Under the pieces are notes generated by a model. It was not told the origin of the DNA and made no database searches. It saw nothing but the letters and a program-made list of their open reading frames with translations. The translations under genes were made by a program, and so were the position numbers. From Mesorhizobium neociceri (GTDB lineage Bacteria > Pseudomonadota > Alphaproteobacteria > Rhizobiales > Rhizobiaceae): a stretch of DNA of 64,000 nucleotides. The stretch covers positions 310,001 through 374,000 of the forward strand of contig NZ_JACDTY010000003.1 in the NCBI RefSeq assembly GCF_013520985.1. Direction: 5' to 3'. Positions 55,429-64,000 of this stretch are shown here, one piece after another (position 1 is the first letter of the stretch; the number at the start of each line of letters is the position of its first letter).

Positions 55429-55757
55429 AGAACCGGCTCGTTAAAAATGAATGCCACTGATCTTAACCAGTTTAGGCGTTCGCCAGGCTTGCGCGGACCG
55501 GTTGATGGTGCGGGAAACTCAACAAAAAGCCGGACTGCACTTTCATGCAGTCCGGAAAATTCGCCAGGAGTGGCGAGGAAAAGCCGGCCATGTGCCAGCG
55601 TCTATGCGTACGGTAGGCACCAGCCAAAAGTTTCAGCGCATGAGCCAATTGTGCCGAAAAAATTAGCCCGGCATGGCTGCCATGCAAATGCTGCACTGCA
55701 CAATCTTCACAATTTCCCTATATTCAGCGTCGTGGAGGATCAACTAGGGGCCGAATC
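55429..55757. promoter_or_regulatory. Intergenic region with minus-strand terminator, palindrome and promoter
   Basis: There is no gene of normal size here. A perfect 10-bp-stem hairpin lies at 55530-55555 (CCGGACTGCA/TGCAGTCCGG), with CTTTTTG after it on the minus strand, so it can end a minus-strand transcript. A palindrome GCATGGCTGCCATGC (55671-55685) lies ahead of CTGCAC (55696-55701) and CTATAT (55718-55723), a promoter-like pair for the mini-gene at 55758. Confidence 0.5.
55523..55555 (-). terminator. Hairpin terminator on the minus strand
   Basis: Stem of 10 perfect base pairs, six-base loop, and CTTTTTG on the minus strand. No gene on that strand ends here, so it may close a short antisense or small RNA starting near 55670-55700, or stop read-through from the DUF1993 side. 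Confidence 0.6.
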
Positions 55758-55922
55758 ATGGGGTTCTTCACTGAAATGTTTGCTCGTCCGCGTCCGCAGG
55801 AGCATCAGCGTTACCGCTCGGCACTGGCATTGCTGCATTCGATGAGCAATGCCGACCGCGCCGACATCGGCATCAAGCCGGCCGATTTCCCACGCATCGC
55901 GCGCGAAATGTCCGTGCGCTGA
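55758..55922 (+). CDS. 54-residue DUF1127-like mini-protein
   Basis: A short gene, MGFFTEMFARPRPQEHQRYR and onward, ending PADFPRIAREMSVR. AGGGG lies 7 bases before the ATG. The segment SMSNADRADIGIKPADFPRI follows the DUF1127 end pattern (xLsdxxLxDIGixrxdI). A promoter-like CTATAT lies 35 bases upstream and a hairpin follows the stop, so it looks like a complete single-gene unit. Confidence 0.7.
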   Translation: MGFFTEMFARPRPQEHQRYRSALALLHSMSNADRADIGIKPADFPRIAREMSVR

Positions 55923-55933
55923 ACCAGCGCCAG

Positions 55934-55967
55934 CCGAGGTTTCCCGGCTACGACCGGGAAACCTCGG
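55934..55967. terminator. Long perfect hairpin between two convergent genes
   Basis: Arms CCGAGGTTTCCCGG and CCGGGAAACCTCGG form a 14-bp perfect stem around CTACGA. There is no T run on either side, so it may act in 3'-end protection or as a factor-assisted stop for the mini-gene (plus) and the DUF1993 gene (minus). Confidence 0.6.
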
Positions 55968-55980
55968 AACGCCGAATTCT

Positions 55981-56487
55981 TCAACGATTCCCGAGATAGG
56001 CACCCTTGGTCAGCGGCACGCCATTGTGGCGCAGGATGTCGTAAGCCGTTGTCACGTGGAAATAGAAGTTGGGCATGGCGACATGCAGCAAATACTGCAG
56101 GCCGGGCATCGAGACCTCGCGCGGGCCAAACTTCAGGTCGACGACCCTGTCATCCGAGCCATCAAATTCGGCAGCCGAGAATGAAGCCAGCAGATCGAGC
56201 GTCTTGGTGATGCGCGCCTGAAGCTCGGCGAAGGTCGCTTCATTGTCGTCGTATTTCGGCACTTCGCGGCGGGCCAGCCGAGACGGCGCGCCCTTGGCGT
56301 GGTCGGTGGCGACCTGCACCTGCCGCACCAGCGCGTACATGTCCGGCGCCAGCCTTGCGGTCAAAAACACCTGCGGGTCGATTTTGCGTTCAGTTGCATT
56401 CTGTTCGGCCGCCGTCAGCACGCCGGACAGCGCCTTCAGCCTGGCCGAAAACACCGGCACCGAGGCTTCATACATCGATAGTGTCAC
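55981..56487 (-). CDS. DUF1993 family protein
   Basis: 168 residues from a GTG at 56487, with GGAG 9 bases upstream (VTLSMYEASVPVF). Family landmarks are LKALSGVLTAAEQNA near the N-terminus, LAPDMYALVRQVQVATDHAKG, and LPNFYFHVTTAYDILRHNG-like at the end (here MPNFYFHVTTAYDILRHNG). The fold resembles the DinB four-helix group. The function is unknown. Confidence 0.87.
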   Translation of the reverse strand: MTLSMYEASVPVFSARLKALSGVLTAAEQNATERKIDPQVFLTARLAPDMYALVRQVQVATDHAKGAPSRLARREVPKYDDNEATFAELQARITKTLDLLASFSAAEFDGSDDRVVDLKFGPREVSMPGLQYLLHVAMPNFYFHVTTAYDILRHNGVPLTKGAYLGNR

Positions 56488-56612
56488 GTTCAAATCTCCA
56501 TTGCGGCTGAAGCGCCGACGGCGGGACGTAGCGCCTTCCGCGGCGATTTTACAAGCGTCACCACGTCGCCGCAATCTCTATGATAGAATCTTGTGGTGGT
56601 GGAGATTCCCCG

Positions 56613-57671
56613 ATGAGACACATCTTTCTGGTGGCGGCCGCCTTTTTCTCCCTTGCCGTATCCGGCCAAGCTGTGTTCGCCGACGATGAACCGGTGGCCG
56701 CTGACCAGGCGCCTTATGTCGATGACAGGTCGGACGCCGCGGCCGTTATCCGCTCACTCTACAGCGCCATCAACCGGCACGAATTCGCCCGGGCCTGGGG
56801 CTATTACGGCGATACCAAGCCGGCAAAGGATTTCGATACTTTCGTCAAGGGCTATGACGGCACCGACAAGGTCGATGTCGAAACCGGCGCCATTTCCGAC
56901 GAAGGTGCGGCCGGCAGCATCTATTACAGTGTCCCGGTCGCCATCCGCGCCACCGGCAAGGACGGCAAAGAGGCGGTGTTTGCCGGCTGCTACACGCTGC
57001 GCCAGGTCAGCGCCCAGGTCCAGGCCCCACCGTTCCAGCCGATCTTCATCGACAAAGGTGCGCTGAAGCCGTCAAAGGCCGAGTTCGAGGAGGCGCTGCC
57101 GCCGAGTTGCGGCGACGGCCCGCCGCCGCCGAAGAAGGACACCGCGCTCGAACAGGCTAAGAAGGCCTTCCTGGCCACCTATGGCAACCAGTGCGACAAG
57201 CAATTCCTGGCTGACGAGCCGACGGTTTTTTCGATCAAATACAAGGACAAGGACGCCCAGCCCGGCGATGCCGAGAAGGAAACGCGGCTGTTTCATTTCT
57301 CCTGCTCGGCGGCGGCCTACAATGAAGCCTCCATCTACTACATGACCGACGAGGTGTCTGGCGTCCTGCAGTTGCAGTTCACCGAGCCGGAACTGGATAT
57401 CCGTTACGAGAACAATGACAGCGACGCCAAATTGCTTGGCGTGACCGTCATCGGTTTCCACACCTCGGGCTGGGCGACCAACTCCGATTATGACGAGGAG
57501 ACGAGGACGATCAGCACGTTCAACAAATGGCGCGGCATCGGCGACGCCTCGGATGCCGGCACGTATCTGTTCCGCAACGGCAATTTCTCGCTGGTCCAGT
57601 ATGATGTTGACGCCTCTTATGACGGCGAGGAAAACCCGCAGACAGTGGTCGACTACAACACAGCGCCTTGA
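56613..57671 (+). CDS. Exported protein with DUF1176-like C-terminal half
   Basis: A 352-residue protein with signal peptide (MRHIFLVAAAFFSLAVSGQAVFA). Residues 35-150 look like a small SnoaL-like or unknown domain (AVIRSLYSAINRHEFARAW). The C-terminal half, with LFHFSCSAAAYNEASIYYM and NKWRGIGDASDAGTYLF, resembles DUF1176 proteins; that link is tentative. It has a GGAG site and stands alone. Confidence 0.75.
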   Translation: MRHIFLVAAAFFSLAVSGQAVFADDEPVAADQAPYVDDRSDAAAVIRSLYSAINRHEFARAWGYYGDTKPAKDFDTFVKGYDGTDKVDVETGAISDEGAAGSIYYSVPVAIRATGKDGKEAVFAGCYTLRQVSAQVQAPPFQPIFIDKGALKPSKAEFEEALPPSCGDGPPPPKKDTALEQAKKAFLATYGNQCDKQFLADEPTVFSIKYKDKDAQPGDAEKETRLFHFSCSAAAYNEASIYYMTDEVSGVLQLQFTEPELDIRYENNDSDAKLLGVTVIGFHTSGWATNSDYDEETRTISTFNKWRGIGDASDAGTYLFRNGNFSLVQYDVDASYDGEENPQTVVDYNTAP

Positions 57672-57685
57672 GCGATTGCATCGGC

Positions 57686-58648
57686 TCAGGGCGCTTTCGA
57701 CAGCATCCAGTTCAGCGTTTCGCGCCAGTCGACCATGCGGATCGGGGTGCCGTGGGTGCCGGTCTCGAACCGGACGAAGCGGGTCGGATAGGAATAGGCT
57801 TTCGAGTTGGCGATAATCGAGCGGAAGAAGGCTTCCTGCTTCTCCACGGGAAAGACCGGATCCTTGCTGCCCTGGCCGAAGAACACCGGCACATGGCGCC
57901 TGTAGGCCGGGCTCGACAGGAAACTGTCATCCCATAGCGAGCCGAGCAGCAGCAGCCCGTTTATGCGCCGCCCCGTGTCGTTGCGGCCGGCCAGCTTCCA
58001 GCACAGCGCACCGCCCATCGAGCCACAGGCGACGAATATCTTGGCGTCGGGCGAGGCCTCGGCATAGTGGCCGATCAACGCCGCGACCTGGGCCGCACCC
58101 TTGTCGCCGAAATCGGTGAAATCGGGTGAGAGGTAGAGGCCGCCATTGCCGGCCATCAGGTTCTTGATGCGGTTGAAATTGCCGCCGAAGGTGAAGTCGT
58201 CGACGCCCTGCTTGCGGCTACCGCCCTGCCCGTGCAGGTAAAGCACGATGATGCCGGCGCCCTCGGTCTTGCCGACGGCCACATGCCTGACATCGCCGGC
58301 ATCGGTTTTCAGCAAGAGGTCCTGCTGCACCTTGCGCACACCGGTGTCGGTATACTGCGCATGCACGCGCTTTTCCGGCACTTCGTCGCGAGCATTGATG
58401 TCGCGCATCTCGCGGTAGTCGATGACGGTGTAAGCGCCCTTGTCCGTGGACGAGAGTGTCGCCGGATAGGCGAAGAGATCGTCCTTGTAGGGTTTTAGCT
58501 CGAGCGCGCTAGCGCGGGCTGCGGAAAACAGAAAAAATAGTGAAATCAGAAGGGTATGGAGCGCGGCTACCCCCCTCTGGCCTGAGGGGGAGATGGCCGG
58601 CAGGCCAGAGGGGGGTAGAAGCGCAGAGGCAAGTGAAGAGATAACCAT
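57686..58648 (-). CDS. Exported alpha/beta-hydrolase-fold protein with repeat-encoded N-terminus
   Basis: A 320-residue protein. The hydrolase elbow reads ACGSMGGALCW, with an oxyanion loop VLYLHGQGGSRKQG, an acid in GQGSKDPVF and a late GTHGTP histidine. A signal-like core (LHTLLISLFFLFSAARASA) lies at residues 30-48. The only start codon in frame before it is ATG 58648, so residues 11-27 are encoded by the 52-base palindrome at 58567-58618. The preprotein is therefore longer than usual at the front. Confidence 0.75.
   Translation of the reverse strand: MVISSLASALLPPSGLPAISPSGQRGVAALHTLLISLFFLFSAARASALELKPYKDDLFAYPATLSSTDKGAYTVIDYREMRDINARDEVPEKRVHAQYTDTGVRKVQQDLLLKTDAGDVRHVAVGKTEGAGIIVLYLHGQGGSRKQGVDDFTFGGNFNRIKNLMAGNGGLYLSPDFTDFGDKGAAQVAALIGHYAEASPDAKIFVACGSMGGALCWKLAGRNDTGRRINGLLLLGSLWDDSFLSSPAYRRHVPVFFGQGSKDPVFPVEKQEAFFRSIIANSKAYSYPTRFVRFETGTHGTPIRMVDWRETLNWMLSKAP
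58567..58618. repeat. Short palindromic element inside a coding region
   Basis: Perfect 18-base inverted arms (CTACCCCCCTCTGGCCTG and its complement) surround a 16-base loop. It lies in frame within the N-terminal coding part of the hydrolase gene. Confidence 0.85.
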
Positions 58649-58680
58649 GTCTCAGCCATGCGTTTTTCGGCTTCGGTTTG

Positions 58681-60291
58681 TCAATCCTGCAGCACGCCGC
58701 CGGCGCCTTCGAGCGCTTCGCGGGTGTCGACGTCGATCGACGCGCCGTCGCCGATCTCGACGTCGATGACGTCGAGCCCTTCGGCCTCGACCAGATGGCG
58801 GGCGCCGGTGTCGCCTTCGAGATGGGCAATGGCTGGAAACAGAGCGCGCGGCAAAAGCACCGGATTGCCGCGGCGGCCGTCATGCGCGGCGCGCACCACC
58901 GAGCGGCCACCGGCCTTGCGGAAGACCTCGATCAGCCTGTCGAGATCGGCGGCGGAGATGCCCGGCATGTCGCCGAGAACGATCATCGCGCCGGCCGCGT
59001 CGGCCCCAACCCGGGCAATGCCGGTTTTGAGCGACGAGGACAGGCCGTCGGCGAAATCCGGATTGTCGGCGAAGGTCACGTCAAGGCCCGACAAGGCCTG
59101 ATGCACCCGCTCACGCTGATGGCCGGTGACGACAACGGTGCTGGATGCCTTCGAGCCGAGCGCCCGTTCGGCGGCGCGGCGCACCAGCGGCTTGCCGTCG
59201 AACAGCGCCAATAACTTGTTCGGCCCGCCCATGCGGCTGGAGCGGCCGGCGGCCAGAAGCACAATCTCGACCTTCAATCCGGCTCTCGCAGGCAGCGGCT
59301 CGCGCGGCTGCGGCCGGGTCGGGATCTCCATCAGGAGCCCGCCGACACCCATGCCGGCAATATCCTTGGCTGTCACATCTAGGCCGGCGATCAGCCGATC
59401 GAGCACCCAGTCGAAGCCGTTCTCCTTGGGGCTGCGGGCGCAACCGGGCGCGCCAATGACGCGCTTGCCGTCGAGCGTGCCCAACACCAGCAGATTGCCG
59501 GGATCGACAGGCATGCCCGCGCGGACGACCGTGCCGCCAGCCCTCTCAATAGCCGCCGGAACAACGTCGCTGAAGTCGCTCATCGCCGAGGCGCCGAAGA
59601 TCACCACCATATCGTTGTCGCGCGCCAGCGCGGCGGCCGCCTCGGCGACGGGCGCAATTTCATGCGGCGTGCGCCGCTCGGTGGTCAGCCGGGCGCCGGA
59701 GCGTGCCAACCGGGCCTCGGTGACGCGCAGCGTCTTGTCGAGCACGCTGGCCTTGACGCCGGGCAACACCGTCTGGATGACGCCGATGCGCACCGGCCGG
59801 TAGGCATTGACGGCGAAGATCTCGCCGCCGGCGCAGATTTTCACCACCTCATCGACCAGGGCCGAGGCAACGGCGAACGGGATGATCTTGACCGTCGCGA
59901 CCATCTGGCCCTGCTCGACCGGGGCGTGTTGCGCCAGCGTGGCGATGGTGATGGTCGGGTCGACGGCGTTGATGGCGTCGATCATCGTGGCATCGACGGT
60001 GAAGACACCGGCGGCGCCGGCATGGAGGTTGACGCGGCCAGTCGCAGCCGGCTTCGCCTCGATGTTGCGGTGGCGCATACCGGCGGCGATCTTTTCAGCC
60101 GCTGCATCCTCACTGAGATCATCGGCGGCAAGCACCGCCGCAACGATTTCGGCGATGCCGGCCGCCTTCAGCGCCGAGACGTCTTCGGCGCTCAGCCGAT
60201 GCGCTTTGCGGAAACGCCGGTCTCCGGCCGTGGTGGCATGCGCCAGCACCGCGCCTTCAGCCTGATCGATCGGAACTGGCCCGAATTTCAC
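58681..60291 (-). CDS. Molybdopterin-binding / MobA-like NTP-transferase fusion
   Basis: A 536-residue protein with a GTG start that overlaps the upstream xdhC stop (GTGA). Residues 1-330 are a MoeA/MogA-type molybdopterin-binding part (FGASAMSDFSDVVPAAIERAGG, VIGAPGCARSPKENGFDWVLDRL). Residues 340-536 are a MocA/MobA-type nucleotidyltransferase starting VLLAAGRSSRMGGPNKLLAL. This fusion makes or loads the molybdenum cofactor, often the cytosine dinucleotide form used by xanthine-dehydrogenase-type enzymes. It is the last gene of the maturation operon. Confidence 0.88.
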   Translation of the reverse strand: MKFGPVPIDQAEGAVLAHATTAGDRRFRKAHRLSAEDVSALKAAGIAEIVAAVLAADDLSEDAAAEKIAAGMRHRNIEAKPAATGRVNLHAGAAGVFTVDATMIDAINAVDPTITIATLAQHAPVEQGQMVATVKIIPFAVASALVDEVVKICAGGEIFAVNAYRPVRIGVIQTVLPGVKASVLDKTLRVTEARLARSGARLTTERRTPHEIAPVAEAAAALARDNDMVVIFGASAMSDFSDVVPAAIERAGGTVVRAGMPVDPGNLLVLGTLDGKRVIGAPGCARSPKENGFDWVLDRLIAGLDVTAKDIAGMGVGGLLMEIPTRPQPREPLPARAGLKVEIVLLAAGRSSRMGGPNKLLALFDGKPLVRRAAERALGSKASSTVVVTGHQRERVHQALSGLDVTFADNPDFADGLSSSLKTGIARVGADAAGAMIVLGDMPGISAADLDRLIEVFRKAGGRSVVRAAHDGRRGNPVLLPRALFPAIAHLEGDTGARHLVEAEGLDVIDVEIGDGASIDVDTREALEGAGGVLQD

Positions 60292-60992
60292 GCCGCGGCG
60301 CCTTTCGCTTCCAGCCCGCGCGAGCGAAAGGCGTGGATGGTCTGCGCCAGGATGGCGACCGCGATCTCGGCCGGGCTCGCCGCGCCGATATCGAGGCCGA
60401 TCGGCGCGTGGATGCGGGCGATCTGGTCGGCACTGGCGCCCAGCGCCAGCAGGCGCTCGACGCGCTTCGCATGGGTCTTACGGCTGCCGAGCGCGCCTAC
60501 ATAGAAGCAATTGGCGTCCAGCGCCGCCTTCAACGCGAAATCGTCGATCTTCGGGTCATGGGTGACGGCGGCGAGTGCCGTGTAGCTGTCGAGCGGCTGG
60601 CGCTTCAGCACATCCTCAGGCCATTCGGCATGCAGCGCGACATCCGGAAAACGATCCGGCGTGGCGAAAGCGGTGCGCGGATCGACGATCTCGACGGGAT
60701 AGCCGGCGATCTTGGCCATCGGCGCCAGCGCCTGGCTGATATGGACGGCGCCGATCACCATCAGGCGCGGCTGCGGCAGATGCGCGTTGAGAAAGAAGGT
60801 CCGGCCCTCCGCCTCGACCGAGCCGGAGCTGCCTGACCGAAACGCCTTGGCGATCGCTTGCCCGAGCTCCCCGGCAACTTGGTCGCCTTCGCGGACGATG
60901 CGATCGCGGCCATCGCCGAGATCGGTGACCAGGATCGCCGCGCGGCGGGCGCGGCGTTCGGCGTTGAGGGTTTTGAGCGCGTAGGGATCCAT
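60288..60992 (-). CDS. XdhC-family molybdenum cofactor insertion protein (long form)
   Basis: A 234-residue protein with a Rossmann-like XdhC domain: LMVIGAVHISQALAPMAKIAGY, EIVDPRTAF, ALAAVTHDPKIDDFAL and YVGALGSRKTHAKRVERL, which are all family blocks. XdhC binds matured cofactor and delivers it to molybdenum hydroxylases. Its stop overlaps the MoCF fusion start, and the short XdhC gene lies 2 bases upstream. Confidence 0.93.
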   Translation of the reverse strand: MDPYALKTLNAERRARRAAILVTDLGDGRDRIVREGDQVAGELGQAIAKAFRSGSSGSVEAEGRTFFLNAHLPQPRLMVIGAVHISQALAPMAKIAGYPVEIVDPRTAFATPDRFPDVALHAEWPEDVLKRQPLDSYTALAAVTHDPKIDDFALKAALDANCFYVGALGSRKTHAKRVERLLALGASADQIARIHAPIGLDIGAASPAEIAVAILAQTIHAFRSRGLEAKGAAA

Positions 60993-60994
60993 GC

Positions 60995-61333
60995 CTAACC
61001 GAGCCGCTCCACATAGACCTTGATGCGGCCGCCGCAGGACAGGCCGACCTGCCAGGCGGTTTCGTCGGCAACGCCGAATTCGAGCATTTTTGCTTTTCCC
61101 GAGTCGATGACGTCGATCGCCTCGCTCACCACGGCGCCCTCGACGCAGCCACCCGAGACCGAGCCGTGGAAATTGCCTTCGGCGTCGATGACCAGATGAC
61201 TGCCGACCGGCCTCGGCGCCGACCCCCAGGTCTCGACCACAGTGGCGATGGCGACATCCTTGCCGTCCTTCATCCAGCCTTCCGCGATGATCAGCGGATC
61301 GCGGGCCTCATCGAGATAGATGCTGTTGTCCAT
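60995..61333 (-). CDS. XdhC/CoxI N-terminal-domain protein (short form)
   Basis: A 112-residue protein from ATG 61333. It is just the XdhC_CoxI unit: VVETWGSAPRPVGSHLVI, GSVSGGCVEGAVV and VGLSCGGRIKVYVE, with cysteines in SGGCVEG and LSCGG that may carry sulfur or cofactor. Splitting of XdhC into short and long proteins is common in rhizobia. The frame is open to 61534, but that part overlaps the CoxE gene and lacks likeness. Confidence 0.9.
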   Translation of the reverse strand: MDNSIYLDEARDPLIIAEGWMKDGKDVAIATVVETWGSAPRPVGSHLVIDAEGNFHGSVSGGCVEGAVVSEAIDVIDSGKAKMLEFGVADETAWQVGLSCGGRIKVYVERLG

Positions 61334-61379
61334 GATCGCTTGTCCTAGGGTCTGTTTTTCCGGATTTGAAAATATATGG

Positions 61380-62660
61380 TCATGCCGCGCGCCTGGCGCC
61401 AGCGTCCAGCCACCGGCGGGGATCGACGGAGCTGACAGACTTCTTGTCCAGCGAGGCGCAGAGGTCAGCCAGCGCATCGAGATTGTGCACCGAGCGGAAC
61501 TCGTCGACATGCGGCAGCATCGCCTTGACGCCACGGGCGCGCGCCTCGAAACCTTCGAAGCGCAGCAAAGGGTTCAGCCAGATCAGCCGCCGACAGGATT
61601 TGTCCAGGCGCTCCATTTCTTCCGACAGACCGGTGACATCGTCGCGCTCCAGACCGTCGGTGATCAAGAGCACCACGGCGCCCTGCCCCAGCACACGGCG
61701 GGACCACTGCTTGTTGAACTCGGCCAGCGTGTCGCCGATGCGGGTGCCACCCGACCAGTCCTTCACCGCTGCCGAACAATCGGCAAGGGCAGCATCGGGG
61801 TCTCGGTGGCGCATCTGCCGCGTCAGATTGGTCAGACGCGTGCCGAAGACGAAGGTGTGCACGCGCCGCCGCTTCTCGGTCAGCGCATGCAGGAAATGCA
61901 GGAAGATGCGCGTGTACTGGCTCATCGAGCCTGAGATATCGGCGAGCACGACCAGCGGCGGATGCACCTCTCGGGCCGAGCGGAATTTCGGCAGGATCAA
62001 CTCGCCGCCGGTGCGCGCCGCCGAGCGCATCATAGCGCGTGGATCGATGCGGCGGCCATGCGGATCAGCCCGGAAGCGCCGCGTCCTTACCATGTCGAAG
62101 GGCAGCCGAAGCTCGGCGATCGCCTTCTTGGCGTCGGCCATCTCGGCGGCGTTCATCTGGGCAAAATCCTTAGCCCGCAGCACCTCATTGCCGGAGAAGG
62201 TGAACCGGGCGTCGACCTCGATCTCAGGGATTTCCTGGCGTGGCGCGCTGTTTTGATGGCCTTCAAACATCGCCTGGCTGACGCGATTCTCGGCCGCGCG
62301 TGGCTTCTGCTTTTCCCTGGTGTCGGGCGCCACCGGCGAGAACATCGCCAGCAGTTTCTCGATCAGCTCACGCGATTTCCAGAACAGCCGGAAGGCTTCG
62401 TCGAAAACGGGATGATCCTCATGCCTGGACACCAGCACGGCATGCAGCGTCCAGTAAAAATCGTCGCGCGAGCCGATGCCGGCGGCCAGCACCGCTTCGA
62501 TCGCGTCCTTGACCGAGGCCGGCCCGACCCGCATGCCAGCCTTGCGTAAGGTGCGGGCGAAATAGACGATGTTGTCGGCGATGCGGCCGTCTTCCGTCGC
62601 CTCTATCCGTTCGGCCTGTTTGGGGTCGGCCTCTTTGGGGTAGGCACCCGGCGTCTTCAC
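61380..62660 (-). CDS. CoxE-like VWA domain protein
   Basis: A 426-residue protein with GTG at 62660 after GGCGGAG, 4 bases past the MoxR stop. The C-terminal half is a von Willebrand A domain; the metal site reads VLADISGSMSQY (DxSxS), with the T in GGTRIGDTL and D in LLITDGLERD. The N-terminal 190 residues are the CoxE helical part. With MoxR it makes the MoxR/VWA pair that activates carbon-monoxide-dehydrogenase-type enzymes. Confidence 0.9.
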   Translation of the reverse strand: MKTPGAYPKEADPKQAERIEATEDGRIADNIVYFARTLRKAGMRVGPASVKDAIEAVLAAGIGSRDDFYWTLHAVLVSRHEDHPVFDEAFRLFWKSRELIEKLLAMFSPVAPDTREKQKPRAAENRVSQAMFEGHQNSAPRQEIPEIEVDARFTFSGNEVLRAKDFAQMNAAEMADAKKAIAELRLPFDMVRTRRFRADPHGRRIDPRAMMRSAARTGGELILPKFRSAREVHPPLVVLADISGSMSQYTRIFLHFLHALTEKRRRVHTFVFGTRLTNLTRQMRHRDPDAALADCSAAVKDWSGGTRIGDTLAEFNKQWSRRVLGQGAVVLLITDGLERDDVTGLSEEMERLDKSCRRLIWLNPLLRFEGFEARARGVKAMLPHVDEFRSVHNLDALADLCASLDKKSVSSVDPRRWLDAGARRAA

Positions 62661-62664
62661 GGAT

Positions 62665-63590
<926 letters not shown>

Positions 63591-63594
<4 letters not shown>

Positions 63595-64000
63595 TCTTTC
63601 TCCGTTGACGCCTCTGCTCCGCTTTCCAGCACGTGGTAGTCGCGGGCGTGGTAGATCAGCGGCCGCAAATTATCGCCCATGCGCAGGCCTGTCACCTTGC
63701 CAAAAAGCACACGATGGGTGGCCAGATCCTTGGTGTCGATCAATTCGCAGTCGAACACGGCGAGAGCGCCCTTCAAGGTCGGGGCGCCTGTCGATATGAC
63801 ATCCCACTCGCCGAGCGCGAAACGCTCATCGGATGACAAGCCGGTCAGGCCTGAAAACGCCACCGATAGCGGCTGCTGGTGCGAAGCCAACGTGTTCAGC
63901 GCAAACCGGCCGTTTCGCACGAACAACTCGTTCTTAGCATTCTCGCGGTTGAGACACACGAGAACCGTCGGCGGCGTGTCCGACACCGAACAGGCGGCGA
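63591..64000 (-). CDS. Flavin reductase family protein (partial, N-terminus outside window)
   Basis: The frame is open through the window edge, and translation to base 64000 gives AACSVSDTPPTVLVCLNR, the interior of the FMN-binding flavin reductase fold, so the first 30 or so residues are missing. FALNTLASHQQPLSVAFSG and the late IYHARDYH are also family blocks. These proteins make reduced FMN for partner enzymes. It is the first visible gene of the molybdenum-enzyme maturation run. Confidence 0.87.

Noticed and set aside
55472..55696. 74-residue minus-strand open frame in the intergenic region
   Set aside because: It runs through the terminator hairpin, lacks a ribosome site, and has no recognisable family pattern; a non-coding RNA fits better.

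Overview
The window looks like chromosomal DNA of a Rhizobiales alphaproteobacterium, most likely Mesorhizobium. The evidence is high GC (about 63-65% by eye), dense short operons, a class II (B12-dependent) NrdJ, a malic enzyme fused to a phosphotransacetylase-like domain, DUF1127 mini-proteins, a very large coiled-coil membrane protein resembling the growth-pole-ring protein of Agrobacterium, and several RIME-like intergenic palindromes. No rRNA, tRNA, CRISPR array or prophage was seen. The species call is inference.

Layout. 1-946: end of a KefB/KefC-type antiporter and a DUF924 gene. 943-2647 (minus): folate operon folP-folB-folK. 2766-5084: DUF922 putative protease and a 14-TM drug-type MFS pump. 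5106-6562 (minus): 2Fe-2S ferredoxin and its thioredoxin-reductase-like NADP reductase. 6721-7092 (minus): Hpt phosphotransfer protein, divergent from the 2030-residue repeat protein (7391-13483), which ends at a clear terminator. 13584-15084: a palindromic intergenic element split by a complete IS481-family insertion sequence with 4-bp target duplication. 15130-19207 (minus): Mla-type lipid transport operon (permease, ATPase, MCE protein, lipoprotein). 19285-20267: dipeptide epimerase/DgcA-like gene broken by a frameshift. 20238-29796: MFS transporter, LpxH-like phosphoesterase, atypical SDR, malic enzyme, DUF1287, DUF2865, gltX and a DHFR-like gene.

29797-30613 is the richest non-coding stretch: a DnaA box, a possible small RNA, two NrdR boxes over a promoter, and a long hairpin-rich leader ahead of nrdJ (30614-34393). 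Directly behind nrdJ sits one AT-rich AIPR (abortive-infection family) gene (34404-36107), fitted without scars between nrdJ and a convergent gene. 36111-46190 is mixed housekeeping and accessory sequence: secreted proteins, purC, a methyltransferase, a LysR regulator beside a DUF1127 gene, GH25 lysozyme, GFA protein, 2OG oxygenase, alpha/beta hydrolase and a ParB-like domain. 46346-50299 is a compact three-gene set (dimethylformamidase-like protein, class III aminotransferase, beta-keto acid cleavage enzyme) that reads as an uncharacterised amide/amino-acid degradation route. 50336-52383: DUF523, a GNAT acetyltransferase and a histone-deacetylase-like amidohydrolase, the latter two overlapping. 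52388-58648: desulfurase-like PLP enzyme, aldo/keto reductase, J-domain protein, an unlisted 54-residue mini-protein, DUF1993, and two secreted or exported proteins. 58681-64000 (minus): maturation genes for a molybdenum hydroxylase (flavin reductase, MoxR, CoxE, two XdhC proteins, MoCF/NTP-transferase fusion), without the enzyme subunits.

The strongest leads are the AIPR gene behind nrdJ, the structured nrdJ leader, the DMFase/aminotransferase/BKACE set, and the 29-residue-period repeat protein. All functions are assigned by reading motifs; no database search was run.
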